From SFLA01 sp045595165 (GTDB lineage Bacteria; Bacillota; Clostridia; Oscillospirales; CAG-382), in assembly GCA_045595165.1 (NCBI GenBank), contig JAZNZY010000017.1, forward strand, positions 49,115 through 113,114: a DNA stretch of 64,000 nt, in the 5' to 3' direction. A program made the position numbers and the translations under genes. Below, one piece after another: positions 8,940 through 17,242 of this stretch (position 1 is its first letter; each line of letters opens with the position of its first letter). A model generated the notes under the pieces. It searched no databases, was not told the DNA's origin, and was given only the letters and a program-made list of their open reading frames with translations.

Positions 8940-11015
8940 ATGAATAAGATTTCCGAATATTTCGGCACAATGGTATTTAACGATAACGTACGCAAAGAAA
9001 TGCTTCCACCCGAAGCATACAAGAGTCTGCAGGAAACTATCGAGAACGGCAGAAATCTTGATATTTCTTTAGCAAATGTCGTCGCTTCCGCAATGAAAGA
9101 GTGGGCTATAGAGAAAGGTGCTACTCATTATACACATTGGTTCCAGCCGATGACGGGGATTACCGCAGAAAAGCACGATTCTTTCTTTTCTCTTGAAAAG
9201 GGAACTGGCAAGATCATCGTTGGTTTTTCCGGTAAAGATCTTATCACCAGTGAGCCCGACGCTTCTTCTTTTCCTTCCGGTGGTCTCCGTGCTACCTTTG
9301 AGGCACGCGGCTGTACCGCTTGGGACCCTACGTCAGATGCATTTGTTAAAGACGATACTCTTTATATTCCTTCTGCTTTCTGTTCTTATGGCGGCGAATG
9401 TCTTGACAGAAAGACACCGTTACTCCGCTCCATACAGGCATTGGACGTTCAGGCTAAGCGATTGTTAAAGTATTTCGATATCAATCCTCGTCGCGTAGCT
9501 CCGATGGTTGGCGGTGAGCAGGAATATTTCCTTGTGGACGAAGACGTTTACCACAAGCGCGAAGATCTTAAAATCACAGGCAAGACTCTGTTCGGTGCTC
9601 CCGCACCCAAAGGTCAAGAACTTGACGATCACTATTTCGGTATAATTCCCTTTAAAGTAAAGAACTTTATGACAACTCTCGACAGAGAGCTTTGGATGAG
9701 AGGAATCCCCGCAAAAACGGAGCACAATGAAGCAGCTCCCTGTCAATACGAGCTTGCTCCCATATTTACGGATTGTAACCGCGCTACTGACCAAAACCAG
9801 CTTACAATGGATATTATGAAAAAGGCTGCGAAAGAAAACGGATTACGTTGTCTGCTTGCGGAAAAACCTTTTAATTCCATTAACGGAAGCGGTAAACACA
9901 ATAACTGGTCATTATCTGCCGACGGAAAGAATCTTCTCGATCCGGGGGACGATATGCCTTCCAATAAGCTTTTCCTGCTTATGGTTTGCGCAGTTCTCAA
10001 GGGTGTAGATAATTATCAGGATCTTATTAGAATTTCCGTAGCTACTGCCGGTAATGACAAACGTCTTGGCGGCTACGAGGCGCCCCCTGCTATAATTTCT
10101 GTTTTTCTCGGCAAGCGTATTACCGATACCTTAAAATCCTTTGTAAACGGCTCACAGATCGTTACCGATGAAAGCCAGCAGCTTCCCTTGGGCGTAAACG
10201 TTTTGCCTCAGTTTGCAAATGATGGGGAAGACAGAAACAGAACTTCTCCCTTTGCTTTTACGGGTAATAAATTTGAATTCAGAATGCCCGGTTCTTCTAT
10301 GTCCATCGCAATGTGCAACACGGTGATCAATACCGTTGTTGCCGATGCTCTTTGCGAATTTGCCGATATTCTCGATAATTCCGATGATATTTCCAAAACC
10401 GTGGATTCGATTATTGCAGACACTTATTACAACCACAAGCGTATCATTTTTAACGGCAATAACTATTCCGAAGAATGGGTAAGAGAAGCACAACGCCGCG
10501 GATTACTCAATCTCGCTAATACTGCTCAGGCTCTCCCGCATTATATTTCCGAGAAAAATATCCGCATTTTCGGAAAGCACGGAATTCTTACCGAGAAAGA
10601 AATGCTTTCCCGTTACGATGTAATGCTGGACGAGTATTCCAAAACAGTTAACGTCGATGGTGCTACAATGGTACATATGGCACGCCGCCAAATATTACCT
10701 GCGGTATCGTCTTATGTAGCTTGTGTTTGTGATAACGCCGAAAAGAAAAAGAAACTTGTTTTGTCGGATAAAGTCGAATACGAGCTTGCTTTAAAGCTTA
10801 ACGATTGCGCCGTTTCCATTTATAATGAGTGTGAATCACTTTCCGTTTTGTTGGATAAGGCAAAGGCTGTTTCCGATAAACTTGAAAAAGCGCGTTTGTT
10901 TGCTACACAGATCATTCCTTGTATGGATAGGTTGCGCGAAGCGGCAGATACCGCTGAGTTATACGTCCCCAAGGATGTGTGGCCGTTCCCCACATATACA
11001 GAAATTCTTCTTTAA
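8940..11015 (+). CDS. glnN: Glutamine synthetase, type III
   Basis: At 691 residues this is the long GSIII form, not the roughly 450-residue GSI. It condenses glutamate and ammonia with ATP. GSIII hallmarks include THWFQPMTG near residue 61, FLVDED near 200, the EHNEAAPCQYELAP block (about 262-275), and NGSGKHNNWS (about 318-327), part of the active site. AAGGAG precedes the ATG, 12 bases after the DUF1846 gene. A strong terminator follows directly, so this probably closes a purA-DUF1846-glnN unit. Confidence 0.97.
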   Translation: MNKISEYFGTMVFNDNVRKEMLPPEAYKSLQETIENGRNLDISLANVVASAMKEWAIEKGATHYTHWFQPMTGITAEKHDSFFSLEKGTGKIIVGFSGKDLITSEPDASSFPSGGLRATFEARGCTAWDPTSDAFVKDDTLYIPSAFCSYGGECLDRKTPLLRSIQALDVQAKRLLKYFDINPRRVAPMVGGEQEYFLVDEDVYHKREDLKITGKTLFGAPAPKGQELDDHYFGIIPFKVKNFMTTLDRELWMRGIPAKTEHNEAAPCQYELAPIFTDCNRATDQNQLTMDIMKKAAKENGLRCLLAEKPFNSINGSGKHNNWSLSADGKNLLDPGDDMPSNKLFLLMVCAVLKGVDNYQDLIRISVATAGNDKRLGGYEAPPAIISVFLGKRITDTLKSFVNGSQIVTDESQQLPLGVNVLPQFANDGEDRNRTSPFAFTGNKFEFRMPGSSMSIAMCNTVINTVVADALCEFADILDNSDDISKTVDSIIADTYYNHKRIIFNGNNYSEEWVREAQRRGLLNLANTAQALPHYISEKNIRIFGKHGILTEKEMLSRYDVMLDEYSKTVNVDGATMVHMARRQILPAVSSYVACVCDNAEKKKKLVLSDKVEYELALKLNDCAVSIYNECESLSVLLDKAKAVSDKLEKARLFATQIIPCMDRLREAADTAELYVPKDVWPFPTYTEILL

Positions 11016-11027
11016 TATAATTTAAAG

Positions 11028-11055
11028 CTCCGACAAACAAATGTCGGAGTTTTTG
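11028..11055 (+). terminator. Terminator after glnN
   Basis: An 8-bp stem CTCCGACA (11028-11035) with TGTCGGAG (11042-11049) is followed by TTTTTG. Confidence 0.88.
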
Positions 11056-11126
11056 TTTGGTTTATTCATATTGTGCTTGAAATGTTCATAATTAAATGGT
11101 ACAATATAAATACAGGAGGGAGAAAT

Positions 11127-11534
11127 ATGAATATTTTCCAGTTCCTTACGCCAAAAAGCAATGTTGCGTATGTAGAAATCAACTGCACACTCCGCCAAGC
11201 ACTTGAAAAAATGCGATTTCACGGTTATACGGCACTTCCCGTTATCGACAGTGAGGGAAAATATGTCGGCACGGTGAACGAGGGCGATTTTTTGTGGGAT
11301 ATTGTAAACCGAAACGAGTCAGATTTGAAAAGTCAGGAAAAACGCACTGTCAGAGAGATTATGCGTACCGATTGGAATCCGCCTATCGATATTACTGCGT
11401 CACCCGAGGAGTTGCTTCACAAGGTTCAAGCACAAAACTTTTTGCCGGTTATTGATGCACGTGGCGTATTCGTCGGTATAATTACAAGAGGCAGAATTAT
11501 TAAATACTTTACAGGCACATACCTTACCGTATAA
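11127..11534 (+). CDS. CBS-domain pair protein
   Basis: The 135-residue protein consists almost wholly of two CBS motifs: one at about 10-65 (LRQALEKMRFHGYTALPVID, EGDFLWDI) and one at about 78-130 (PVIDARGVFVGIITRGRII). Such pairs bind adenosyl ligands and act as energy or nucleotide sensors, usually by regulating a partner that is not apparent here. GGAGGG at 11115-11120 fixes the ATG at 11127 and excludes the longer frame from 11073. It is monocistronic, between two terminators. Confidence 0.85.
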   Translation: MNIFQFLTPKSNVAYVEINCTLRQALEKMRFHGYTALPVIDSEGKYVGTVNEGDFLWDIVNRNESDLKSQEKRTVREIMRTDWNPPIDITASPEELLHKVQAQNFLPVIDARGVFVGIITRGRIIKYFTGTYLTV

Positions 11535-11538
11535 AATC

Positions 11539-11573
11539 TTAAACCGTTCCGCGTATCACGCAGAACGGTTTAA
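11539..11573 (+). terminator. Hairpin/terminator after CBS gene
   Basis: TTAAACCGTTC (11539-11549) pairs with GAACGGTTTAA (11563-11573), with GCG/CGC extending the stem inside. The T tail is weak, so efficiency is uncertain. Confidence 0.65.
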
Positions 11574-11578
11574 TTGTC

Positions 11579-11656
11579 GGGGTCCCCAAGAAGTCGCAGA
11601 CTTCTTGGGGTGATTGTAGGGGTCCCCAAGAAGCGGTTAAACTTCTTGGGATGATT
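11579..11656 (+). repeat. Two tandem 40-base palindromic repeat units
   Basis: Unit 1 (11579-11618) carries a perfect 12-bp stem CCCCAAGAAGTC / GACTTCTTGGGG with loop GCA. Unit 2 (11619-11656) has the same flanks and outer stem (CCCAAGAAG / CTTCTTGGG) but a diverged loop. Both start GGGGTCCCCAAGAAG and end in a TGATT motif. A third copy lies inverted at the end of the window (63970-64000), sharing 29 consecutive bases with unit 1. This marks a dispersed REP-like family rather than a simple terminator. Confidence 0.85.
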
Positions 11657-11676
11657 AGTTAAGAAAGATATTTGTT

Positions 11677-12081
11677 ATGATATTTTTAAGTAATGAAAAT
11701 GAAATCGTGACCGTTGATGAACTTACCGAGCTCGTACGGGAAAAGATATCGTCGCTTTCGTATGAAGTTGCGTGTGCGGCCTTTATCGATGCCAAAAACA
11801 ACCTCATAAGTTTGGCACAGCTGAGCAGCGGTGTTTTTTATACTGTTGATTACGATGCGAAAAGTCTTATAGAATACGCAATAAGCATTTCCTGCAAAAG
11901 AGTAGTGCTGTATCACAACCATCCGTCAGGTTCTGCAGAACCGTCGGAAAGTGATATTGTCGCAACAAAGTACTTATTAAAGCTGTTGTATGTCAACGGA
12001 ATAAAGCTGATCGATCATATAATAGTAACCAAAAACGGATCTCAATCCTTATTCGCTTCCGCTCCGGAAATTACCTTGTGA
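11677..12081 (+). CDS. Short RadC-like JAB/MPN domain protein
   Basis: The 134-residue product is essentially only the JAB metalloprotease-like domain of RadC (PF04002). The zinc-site signature HNHPSG is followed by PSESD at about residues 87-99. Full-length RadC is about 225 residues with an N-terminal helix-hairpin-helix region, absent here. RadC-like proteins have no agreed function; short versions are common in accessory DNA. The ribosome site is poor, so the start is uncertain. Its last 40 bases overlap the convergent acetyltransferase gene, and hairpin repeats lie 20 bases upstream. Confidence 0.75.
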   Translation: MIFLSNENEIVTVDELTELVREKISSLSYEVACAAFIDAKNNLISLAQLSSGVFYTVDYDAKSLIEYAISISCKRVVLYHNHPSGSAEPSESDIVATKYLLKLLYVNGIKLIDHIIVTKNGSQSLFASAPEITL

Positions 12082-12551
12082 TACGCGATACGTTCATCCC
12101 CATTTTCCAAATATATAATACCGCATTCCGAAAATCCGTGCTTTTTAAGAAAGCTTCTCATGGGCTTGTTGTCTTCGTGAGTGTCGATGCGAAGGTTTTT
12201 ATAGCGCTTTTCGCCGAATTTTATACATTCGGACGCAACACCGCGACGGTTGCTGTTAACTGCTATACGGTGTATAACGCCGTACTCTTCATCATTAAGC
12301 CATCCGCTTCCCAGGATATACGAATACGTTTTGTCAGGTCCTTTTAACAGAGAAAACACACCGATAATCTCGCCATTTTCCACACAAACGTAACAAACCT
12401 GCGCATTTATATCAGCAAGTATTGTTTTTGTGTACGGATAACCGTCTGCCCATTGTTTAAAATTTCCGTTCGCACGCATATATTTACGGGCATTTTCAAA
12501 AATGCTTTCTATTGTGTTCAAATCCTCGTGTCTTGCTATTCTGATTTCCAT
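12042..12551 (-). CDS. GNAT family N-acetyltransferase
   Basis: The 169-residue protein opens MEIRIARHEDLNTIESIF, a typical GNAT start. It contains the acetyl-CoA-binding segment IHRIAVNSNRRGVASECIKF (about 93-112) and a C-terminal SFLKKHGFSECG motif (about 132-143). The acceptor substrate is unknown. GGTGG lies 4 bases before the ATG. It overlaps the 3' end of the RadC-like gene by 40 bases and is divergent from sfsA across a 42-base gap. Confidence 0.87.
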   Translation of the reverse strand: MEIRIARHEDLNTIESIFENARKYMRANGNFKQWADGYPYTKTILADINAQVCYVCVENGEIIGVFSLLKGPDKTYSYILGSGWLNDEEYGVIHRIAVNSNRRGVASECIKFGEKRYKNLRIDTHEDNKPMRSFLKKHGFSECGIIYLENGDERIAYHKVISGAEANKD

Positions 12552-12593
12552 TTTACCACCGCTTTAATTATTTTGTACTTATAAAGGAATTGT

Positions 12594-13277
12594 ATGAAAT
12601 ACGATAAAATCACCCACGGTATTTTTCACGAACGACATAACAGATTTGTGGGAACTGTTATTATTGACGGAACACCCCAAACCGTACATATTAAAAATAC
12701 CGGAAGATGCAAAGAGCTTCTCGTTTCGGGAAACCGAGTAATACTCTCTGTTTCCGATAATCCAAACAGAAAAACAAAATACGATCTTATCGCCGTATAC
12801 AAGCAGGGCAGTACCTTAATAAATATGGACTCACAGCTTCCCAACGATCTTGTGTTTGAGTGGCTTCCTAAAAGCGGTATGTTTACCGATAAAGCAATCT
12901 TCAGCAGGGAAGTTACCTACGGAAAATCAAGATTTGACATTAAAGCCGTCGACGGAGAAAAGACCGCATTTATCGAGGTAAAAGGAGTTACGCTGGAAGA
13001 CAACGGCGTATGTCGCTTTCCTGATGCGCCTACCGAACGGGGACTTAAGCATATTAACGAGCTTAGAGATTGTGTGAAAAGCGGATATGACGCATATATA
13101 GTCTTTGTTGCTCAGTTCAGCGGCGCGGTGTCTGTTTCACCAAATTACGATACCCATCCGGAATTCGGATACACACTTCGTTCGGCAGTCGATGATGGCG
13201 TAAAAGTATTTGCCGTGGATTGCATCGTATTGCCTGATGAAGTAACGATAAATAAAATAATACAGTTTAAATTTTAA
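12594..13277 (+). CDS. sfsA: SfsA family DNA/RNA nuclease-like protein
   Basis: The 227-residue protein matches SfsA along its length: an N-terminal OB-like region (RFVGTVIIDG, HIKNTGRCKELL) and a C-terminal restriction-like nuclease core with FDIKAVDGEKTAFIEVKG (about 115-132). That core contains the Asp and the E-x-K pair of a PD-(D/E)xK active site. The family was first named for effects on maltose metabolism; nuclease activity is inferred from fold. AAAGGA precedes the ATG. The MFS gene follows 10 bases later. Confidence 0.92.
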   Translation: MKYDKITHGIFHERHNRFVGTVIIDGTPQTVHIKNTGRCKELLVSGNRVILSVSDNPNRKTKYDLIAVYKQGSTLINMDSQLPNDLVFEWLPKSGMFTDKAIFSREVTYGKSRFDIKAVDGEKTAFIEVKGVTLEDNGVCRFPDAPTERGLKHINELRDCVKSGYDAYIVFVAQFSGAVSVSPNYDTHPEFGYTLRSAVDDGVKVFAVDCIVLPDEVTINKIIQFKF

Positions 13278-13287
13278 GGAACCTATT

Positions 13288-14454
13288 ATGTACTCACTTT
13301 TACTTGCTTTAATATACGTTGCATTTGTAAGCTTGGGATTGCCTGATTCCTTGTTGGGTGCAGGTTGGCCGGTTATGCACGCTGATCTCGGCGTTCCTAT
13401 ACCGTATATGGGAATCGTAACTATGATAATATCGGGCTGTACCATTATTTCAAGCCTTTTGTCCGATAAGCTTACAAGAAAGTTGGGAACAGCTTTGGTT
13501 ACCACCGCCAGCGTATTTCTCACCGCAGTTGCGCTGTTGGGATTTTCATTTTCAACAAAGTATTGGATGATATTGGTCTTTGCAATTCCTTACGGTCTTG
13601 GTGCGGGCGCGATCGATGCCGCGCTAAACAACTATGTAGCTTTGCACTATACTTCAAAGCATATGAGCTGGCTTCATTGTTTTTGGGGCGTGGGAACTAT
13701 CATCAGTCCTTTTGTAATGAGTCACGCACTCTCAAGCTCAACATGGCATAACGGTTACCGAACGGTAGCTGTCATACAGATAGTTATTGGGCTTATCTTG
13801 CTGTTCACGTTGCGAGTCTGGAAAGTTAACGAAAGCAAAACCAATGTTGCCGAAGACGAAAAAAGTGTTGGTATAATCGAAGCGTTCAAGATCAAAGGCG
13901 TACCGCTTATACTCATTGGCTTTTTCGCGTACTGTGCCGCTGAATCTACGGCTATGGGGTGGGCAAGCACCTACTTTGCGCAAGTGAAAGGTATTGACAG
14001 TGAAACTGCCGCCGCATATGCCTCCCTTGTTTTCATCGGTTTGACCGTCGGAAGATTTCTCGGTGGATTTTTAATGGACAAGATCGGTGACCGTAAAATG
14101 ATATTTCTTGGCACTGTAATAACGGTGTGCGGAATTGCTTGTCTTTTTATCCCCGTAAACAGCAATTATTTATCCGTTGCGGCATTTATTATTATCGGTT
14201 TTGGCTATGCACCTATCTATCCCTGCATTATTCATTCCACCCCCGCAAACTTCGGAGCAAAAAACTCCGGCGCTATCATCGGCATACAAATGGCAGGCGC
14301 GTACCTTGGCTCGACATTTATGCCGCCACTTTACGGTGTGCTCGGAAAATGGATTGGATATTGGTTTATGCCCGTATATCTCCTTGTGTTTATGGCGCTT
14401 ATGGTCATTATGACAGAACTAACCTTTAGAATCACTGCAAAGAATAAAGCATAA
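13288..14454 (+). CDS. MFS transporter, sugar-type (FucP/Bsc6-like)
   Basis: The 388-residue protein has about 12 hydrophobic segments. An MFS loop (SDKLTRKLG, about 65-73) follows helix 2, and a GGFLMDKIGDRK repeat (about 250-261) marks the second half. The segment LHYTSKHMSWLHCFWGVG is typical of a sugar-type MFS branch in Clostridia. The substrate is not readable. It is probably co-transcribed with sfsA and converges on the isomerase-like gene with a 3-base gap. Confidence 0.83.
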   Translation: MYSLLLALIYVAFVSLGLPDSLLGAGWPVMHADLGVPIPYMGIVTMIISGCTIISSLLSDKLTRKLGTALVTTASVFLTAVALLGFSFSTKYWMILVFAIPYGLGAGAIDAALNNYVALHYTSKHMSWLHCFWGVGTIISPFVMSHALSSSTWHNGYRTVAVIQIVIGLILLFTLRVWKVNESKTNVAEDEKSVGIIEAFKIKGVPLILIGFFAYCAAESTAMGWASTYFAQVKGIDSETAAAYASLVFIGLTVGRFLGGFLMDKIGDRKMIFLGTVITVCGIACLFIPVNSNYLSVAAFIIIGFGYAPIYPCIIHSTPANFGAKNSGAIIGIQMAGAYLGSTFMPPLYGVLGKWIGYWFMPVYLLVFMALMVIMTELTFRITAKNKA

Positions 14455-14457
14455 AAC

Positions 14458-15324
14458 CTATTTTATTAATTTTTCAAGCCGTCTTACCGACTCCGCAAGC
14501 GCGCAAACGCACTTGTATACCTCATCTTCGGTGCGTGCGCCGCAGTTAGCAATATATCTGTCCGCTTCGAGGGTGAGATAACCGCTGTATCCTATCTTTT
14601 TAAGTGAAGCGGCTACGGCATCGAAATCTATCTGCATAGAAAAGGGTATGTTGTGTGAATCATACTTTTTGTCGTTATCGTGTATGTGGAGCGCCTGAAG
14701 ATGATGTCCCAGCGCTTCTATCATAAGCGGCGCAGTGGTATCTTCACCCATCATTTCAGCGTGTCCGATATCAAGACAAGCTACAAAGTATTCGTCATTT
14801 ACTGCATTAAGATGTGCAAGAAAGCTTTCGGCAGAAGAACACGCGGCGTGAGCGGCGCAGTTCTTTTCATCCGACCAGTTCCACATATTTTCTGTGGCAA
14901 TCTTAATTCCGTGCTCCTTTGCAAAAGGAAGTAATTCAAAATACATCTCTGCGTTCTCTTCGGGAGTTTTGTAGTTATCGGGATGGATAATACAAATGCT
15001 GCCTCCTGCTTCTGCAGTGCATTCTAAGGCTCTTTTACACAGATCGCGTATCTCTTTGCAGTATACGGGAAAAGGCGCGTGGGACTGATTACAATGGATA
15101 CCGTAATCCTCGCCAATACGCTTAAGCTTCCGCGCGAAATCCAGATATTCGTTACCGCAAAGTGGGTGAGATGAAGGCTTTAGGCATTTGTTTTGCCAAT
15201 CATAAGGTCCCATTTTGAACATAGAAAAATCCCAGGCATCAAAGCCTGCCTTTGCCACAAGCTCGACAGCCTTTTCTTCACCTACAACGTTGGCAATAGA
15301 AGCAATCTCGGTAGATATAAGCAT
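14458..15324 (-). CDS. Sugar phosphate isomerase/epimerase (AP endonuclease 2-type TIM barrel)
   Basis: The 288-residue protein fits the xylose isomerase-like TIM barrel family (PF01261). It has an early FDAWDF strand, CNQSHAPFP, a central ATENMWNW with a metal-ligand Glu, and CLDIGHAEMMGED followed by LHIHDNDKKYD, which supply Asp/His ligands. The substrate is unknown; neighbouring sugar-type MFS suggests carbohydrate use. The ATG at 15324 is preferred to the GTG at 15330 because GAGG is 7 bases upstream of it. Confidence 0.85.
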   Translation of the reverse strand: MLISTEIASIANVVGEEKAVELVAKAGFDAWDFSMFKMGPYDWQNKCLKPSSHPLCGNEYLDFARKLKRIGEDYGIHCNQSHAPFPVYCKEIRDLCKRALECTAEAGGSICIIHPDNYKTPEENAEMYFELLPFAKEHGIKIATENMWNWSDEKNCAAHAACSSAESFLAHLNAVNDEYFVACLDIGHAEMMGEDTTAPLMIEALGHHLQALHIHDNDKKYDSHNIPFSMQIDFDAVAASLKKIGYSGYLTLEADRYIANCGARTEDEVYKCVCALAESVRRLEKLIK

Positions 15325-15402
15325 ATGCACACCTCGTTTAATTGTTTTTTATAATTTTACCAAAACAATATATTTAAGTCAAGAATATAAAGGAGAATTT
15401 AT

Positions 15403-15861
15403 ATGTTAACCGTTGGTTCAAAAGCACCCTATTTTCAATTATACGATAAAGAGGGTAATCTTTTTTCTTTATCCGAACATTTCGGAAAAAAGATAGTTTT
15501 GTATTTTTATCCCAAAGACAACACACCCGGCTGCACCAAGCAGGCTTGTGCCTTTGCCGAAGCTTATGAAGGCTTTAAGGCAAATGATATTATCGTTATC
15601 GGCATAAGCAAGGACAGCGTTGCATCCCACAAAAAGTTTGCGGAAAAGTATGCGCTTCCTTTTATACTGCTTTCTGATCCCGATCTTAACGCCATTAAAG
15701 CGTATGACGTATGGCAGGAAAAGAAAATGTGCGGTAAAGTCGGTATGGGTGTAGTAAGAACGACCTTTATCATTGACGAAAACGGTTGTATCGAAAAAAT
15801 AATGCCCAAAGTAAAACCCGATACAAATGCTTCTGAAATTCTTGAATATTTTGGAAAATAA
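15403..15861 (+). CDS. bcp: Thioredoxin-dependent thiol peroxidase (Bcp/PrxQ type)
   Basis: The 152-residue peroxiredoxin reduces hydroperoxides. The motif FYPKDNTPGCTKQACAF (about 42-58) holds the peroxidatic Cys and, five residues later, the resolving Cys typical of atypical 2-Cys PrxQ. RTTFIIDENG near 123 is the conserved C-terminal strand. AAGGAG precedes the ATG. The gene is divergent from the isomerase-like gene and ends at a bidirectional hairpin. Confidence 0.95.
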   Translation: MLTVGSKAPYFQLYDKEGNLFSLSEHFGKKIVLYFYPKDNTPGCTKQACAFAEAYEGFKANDIIVIGISKDSVASHKKFAEKYALPFILLSDPDLNAIKAYDVWQEKKMCGKVGMGVVRTTFIIDENGCIEKIMPKVKPDTNASEILEYFGK

Positions 15862-15866
15862 TAAAA

Positions 15867-15885
15867 CGGCGCTTTTACGGCGCCG
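15867..15885. terminator. Bidirectional terminator between bcp and the opp unit
   Basis: CGGCGC (15867-15872) pairs with GCGCCG (15880-15885). On the minus strand the hairpin is followed by TTTTATT, so it fits the end of the long minus-strand peptide-transport unit as well as bcp. Confidence 0.7.
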
Positions 15886-15897
15886 CTATTTATTTAA

Positions 15898-16146
15898 CTA
15901 AAATATAAACCAGAGTATTAAAAACAGTACGCATATAAAGCCCATAACAACCAGCATCGGTAAAAACATCATTTTACAAGCGTTGATATAGGTTTGAAAC
16001 TGCTCCTTCAATGAAGCTCTGGGACGGTAGGACGAGCCCGAGAAAAAATTAATTTTCCGCTTTGGAACGCCCGACATATCCGCAAAGGAAGAGCCGTCAT
16101 CTATATACGTGATCTTTTCTTTTTTGTTCTTTTTTTCTTTACTCAT
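15898..16146 (-). CDS. Small single-pass membrane protein at the end of the opp unit
   Basis: The 82-residue product has a very basic N-terminus (KEKKNKKEK), a central region with SGVPKRKINFFSGSS, and a C-terminal hydrophobic helix of about 22 residues ending at the last residue. I do not recognise a family. The ATG at 16146 overlaps the OppF stop by 8 bases, which suggests translational coupling. It could be an accessory subunit of the transporter, but this is inferred from position only. Confidence 0.7.
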   Translation of the reverse strand: MSKEKKNKKEKITYIDDGSSFADMSGVPKRKINFFSGSSYRPRASLKEQFQTYINACKMMFLPMLVVMGFICVLFLILWFIF

Positions 16147-17242
16147 TTGTACTATTCTCTTTTTCAAGCAGGTGGCAAGCCGCAAAATGACCGGGTTCGT
16201 ATTCCCTGAATACCGGATAAACGTGTTTGCATTTTTCGGTGGCGTAGGGACAACGGGTGTGGAATCGGCATCCTTTAGGGGGATTTGCAGGCGAGGGAAT
16301 ATCGCCGCTCAACACCATACGGTTCATTTTTACATCGGGATTGGGGGTAGGGATGGCTGAAAACAATGCTTTGGTATAAGGATGCAGGGGATTTTCAAAA
16401 ATATCCTTTTTGCTTCCGAATTCCATCATTGCGCCAAGATACATTACCATAATCTTATCCGAAATAAACTTTACGACCGAAAGATCGTGAGAAATAAACA
16501 GATAAGTAAGTCCCATAGACTTTTGCAGGCTTTTAAGCAGATTTATAACCTGCGCCTGAATAGAAACGTCCAGTGCTGAAACGGGCTCGTCGCACACCAC
16601 CAATTCGGGTTTTACGGAAAGCGCGCGTGCGATACATATTCTCTGTCTTTGTCCGCCGGAAAACTCATGAGGATATCTTTCGTAATAATAATCACGCAAG
16701 CCGCACTTGTCCATAAGCTCAAGCACGTAATCACGGACGTTTTCCTTTGGAACGATATTGTGAACCTTTACGGGCTCGGACAAGATATCACCAACGGTAC
16801 TTCTGGGGGGAAGTGAGGAATAGGGGTCCTGAAAAATAATCTGCATCTGAGTGCGTATGGGACGCATCTGCGCTTTGGAATAGGATGAAATATCCTTGCC
16901 TTTAAAGAAGATCTGACCGCCGCTGGGCTGAGTAAGTTTGAGTATGGTTCTGCCCATAGTAGTTTTACCGCAACCCGATTCGCCAACTATGCCCAATGTT
17001 TCACCGGGCATAAGCTTGAAAGACACATCATCTACTGCGACAAGCTCTTTCTGGACCTTTCCGAACAAGCTCTTTTTTATAGGGAAGCACTTACGCAGAT
17101 GGCGAACTTCCAAAAGAGCATCGGGATCGGGCGGTAATGCAGAATCAGCTTCTATCTTCGCCTTTCTTCTTTCGGCTTCTTCCAAAGCCAAAGCTTCGTC
17201 ATTATATTCAGAGGGGATATTGATTTGATTATTATCAGACAT
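16139..17242 (-). CDS. oppF: Oligopeptide ABC transporter ATP-binding protein OppF-type
   Basis: The product has Walker A GESGCGKTTMG (about 92-102), the LSGGQ-type signature FSGGQRQRI, Walker B LVVCDEPVSALD and a switch His in FISHDLSV. A C-terminal oligopeptide/dipeptide extension with the pattern CRFHTRCPYATEKC is present. The ATG at 17242 is chosen because AGGAG lies 7 bases upstream; the in-frame ATG at 17248 is too close to it. It overlaps the OppD end by 8 bases. It pairs with OppD to energise peptide import. Confidence 0.95.
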   Translation of the reverse strand: MSDNNQINIPSEYNDEALALEEAERRKAKIEADSALPPDPDALLEVRHLRKCFPIKKSLFGKVQKELVAVDDVSFKLMPGETLGIVGESGCGKTTMGRTILKLTQPSGGQIFFKGKDISSYSKAQMRPIRTQMQIIFQDPYSSLPPRSTVGDILSEPVKVHNIVPKENVRDYVLELMDKCGLRDYYYERYPHEFSGGQRQRICIARALSVKPELVVCDEPVSALDVSIQAQVINLLKSLQKSMGLTYLFISHDLSVVKFISDKIMVMYLGAMMEFGSKKDIFENPLHPYTKALFSAIPTPNPDVKMNRMVLSGDIPSPANPPKGCRFHTRCPYATEKCKHVYPVFREYEPGHFAACHLLEKENSTNE

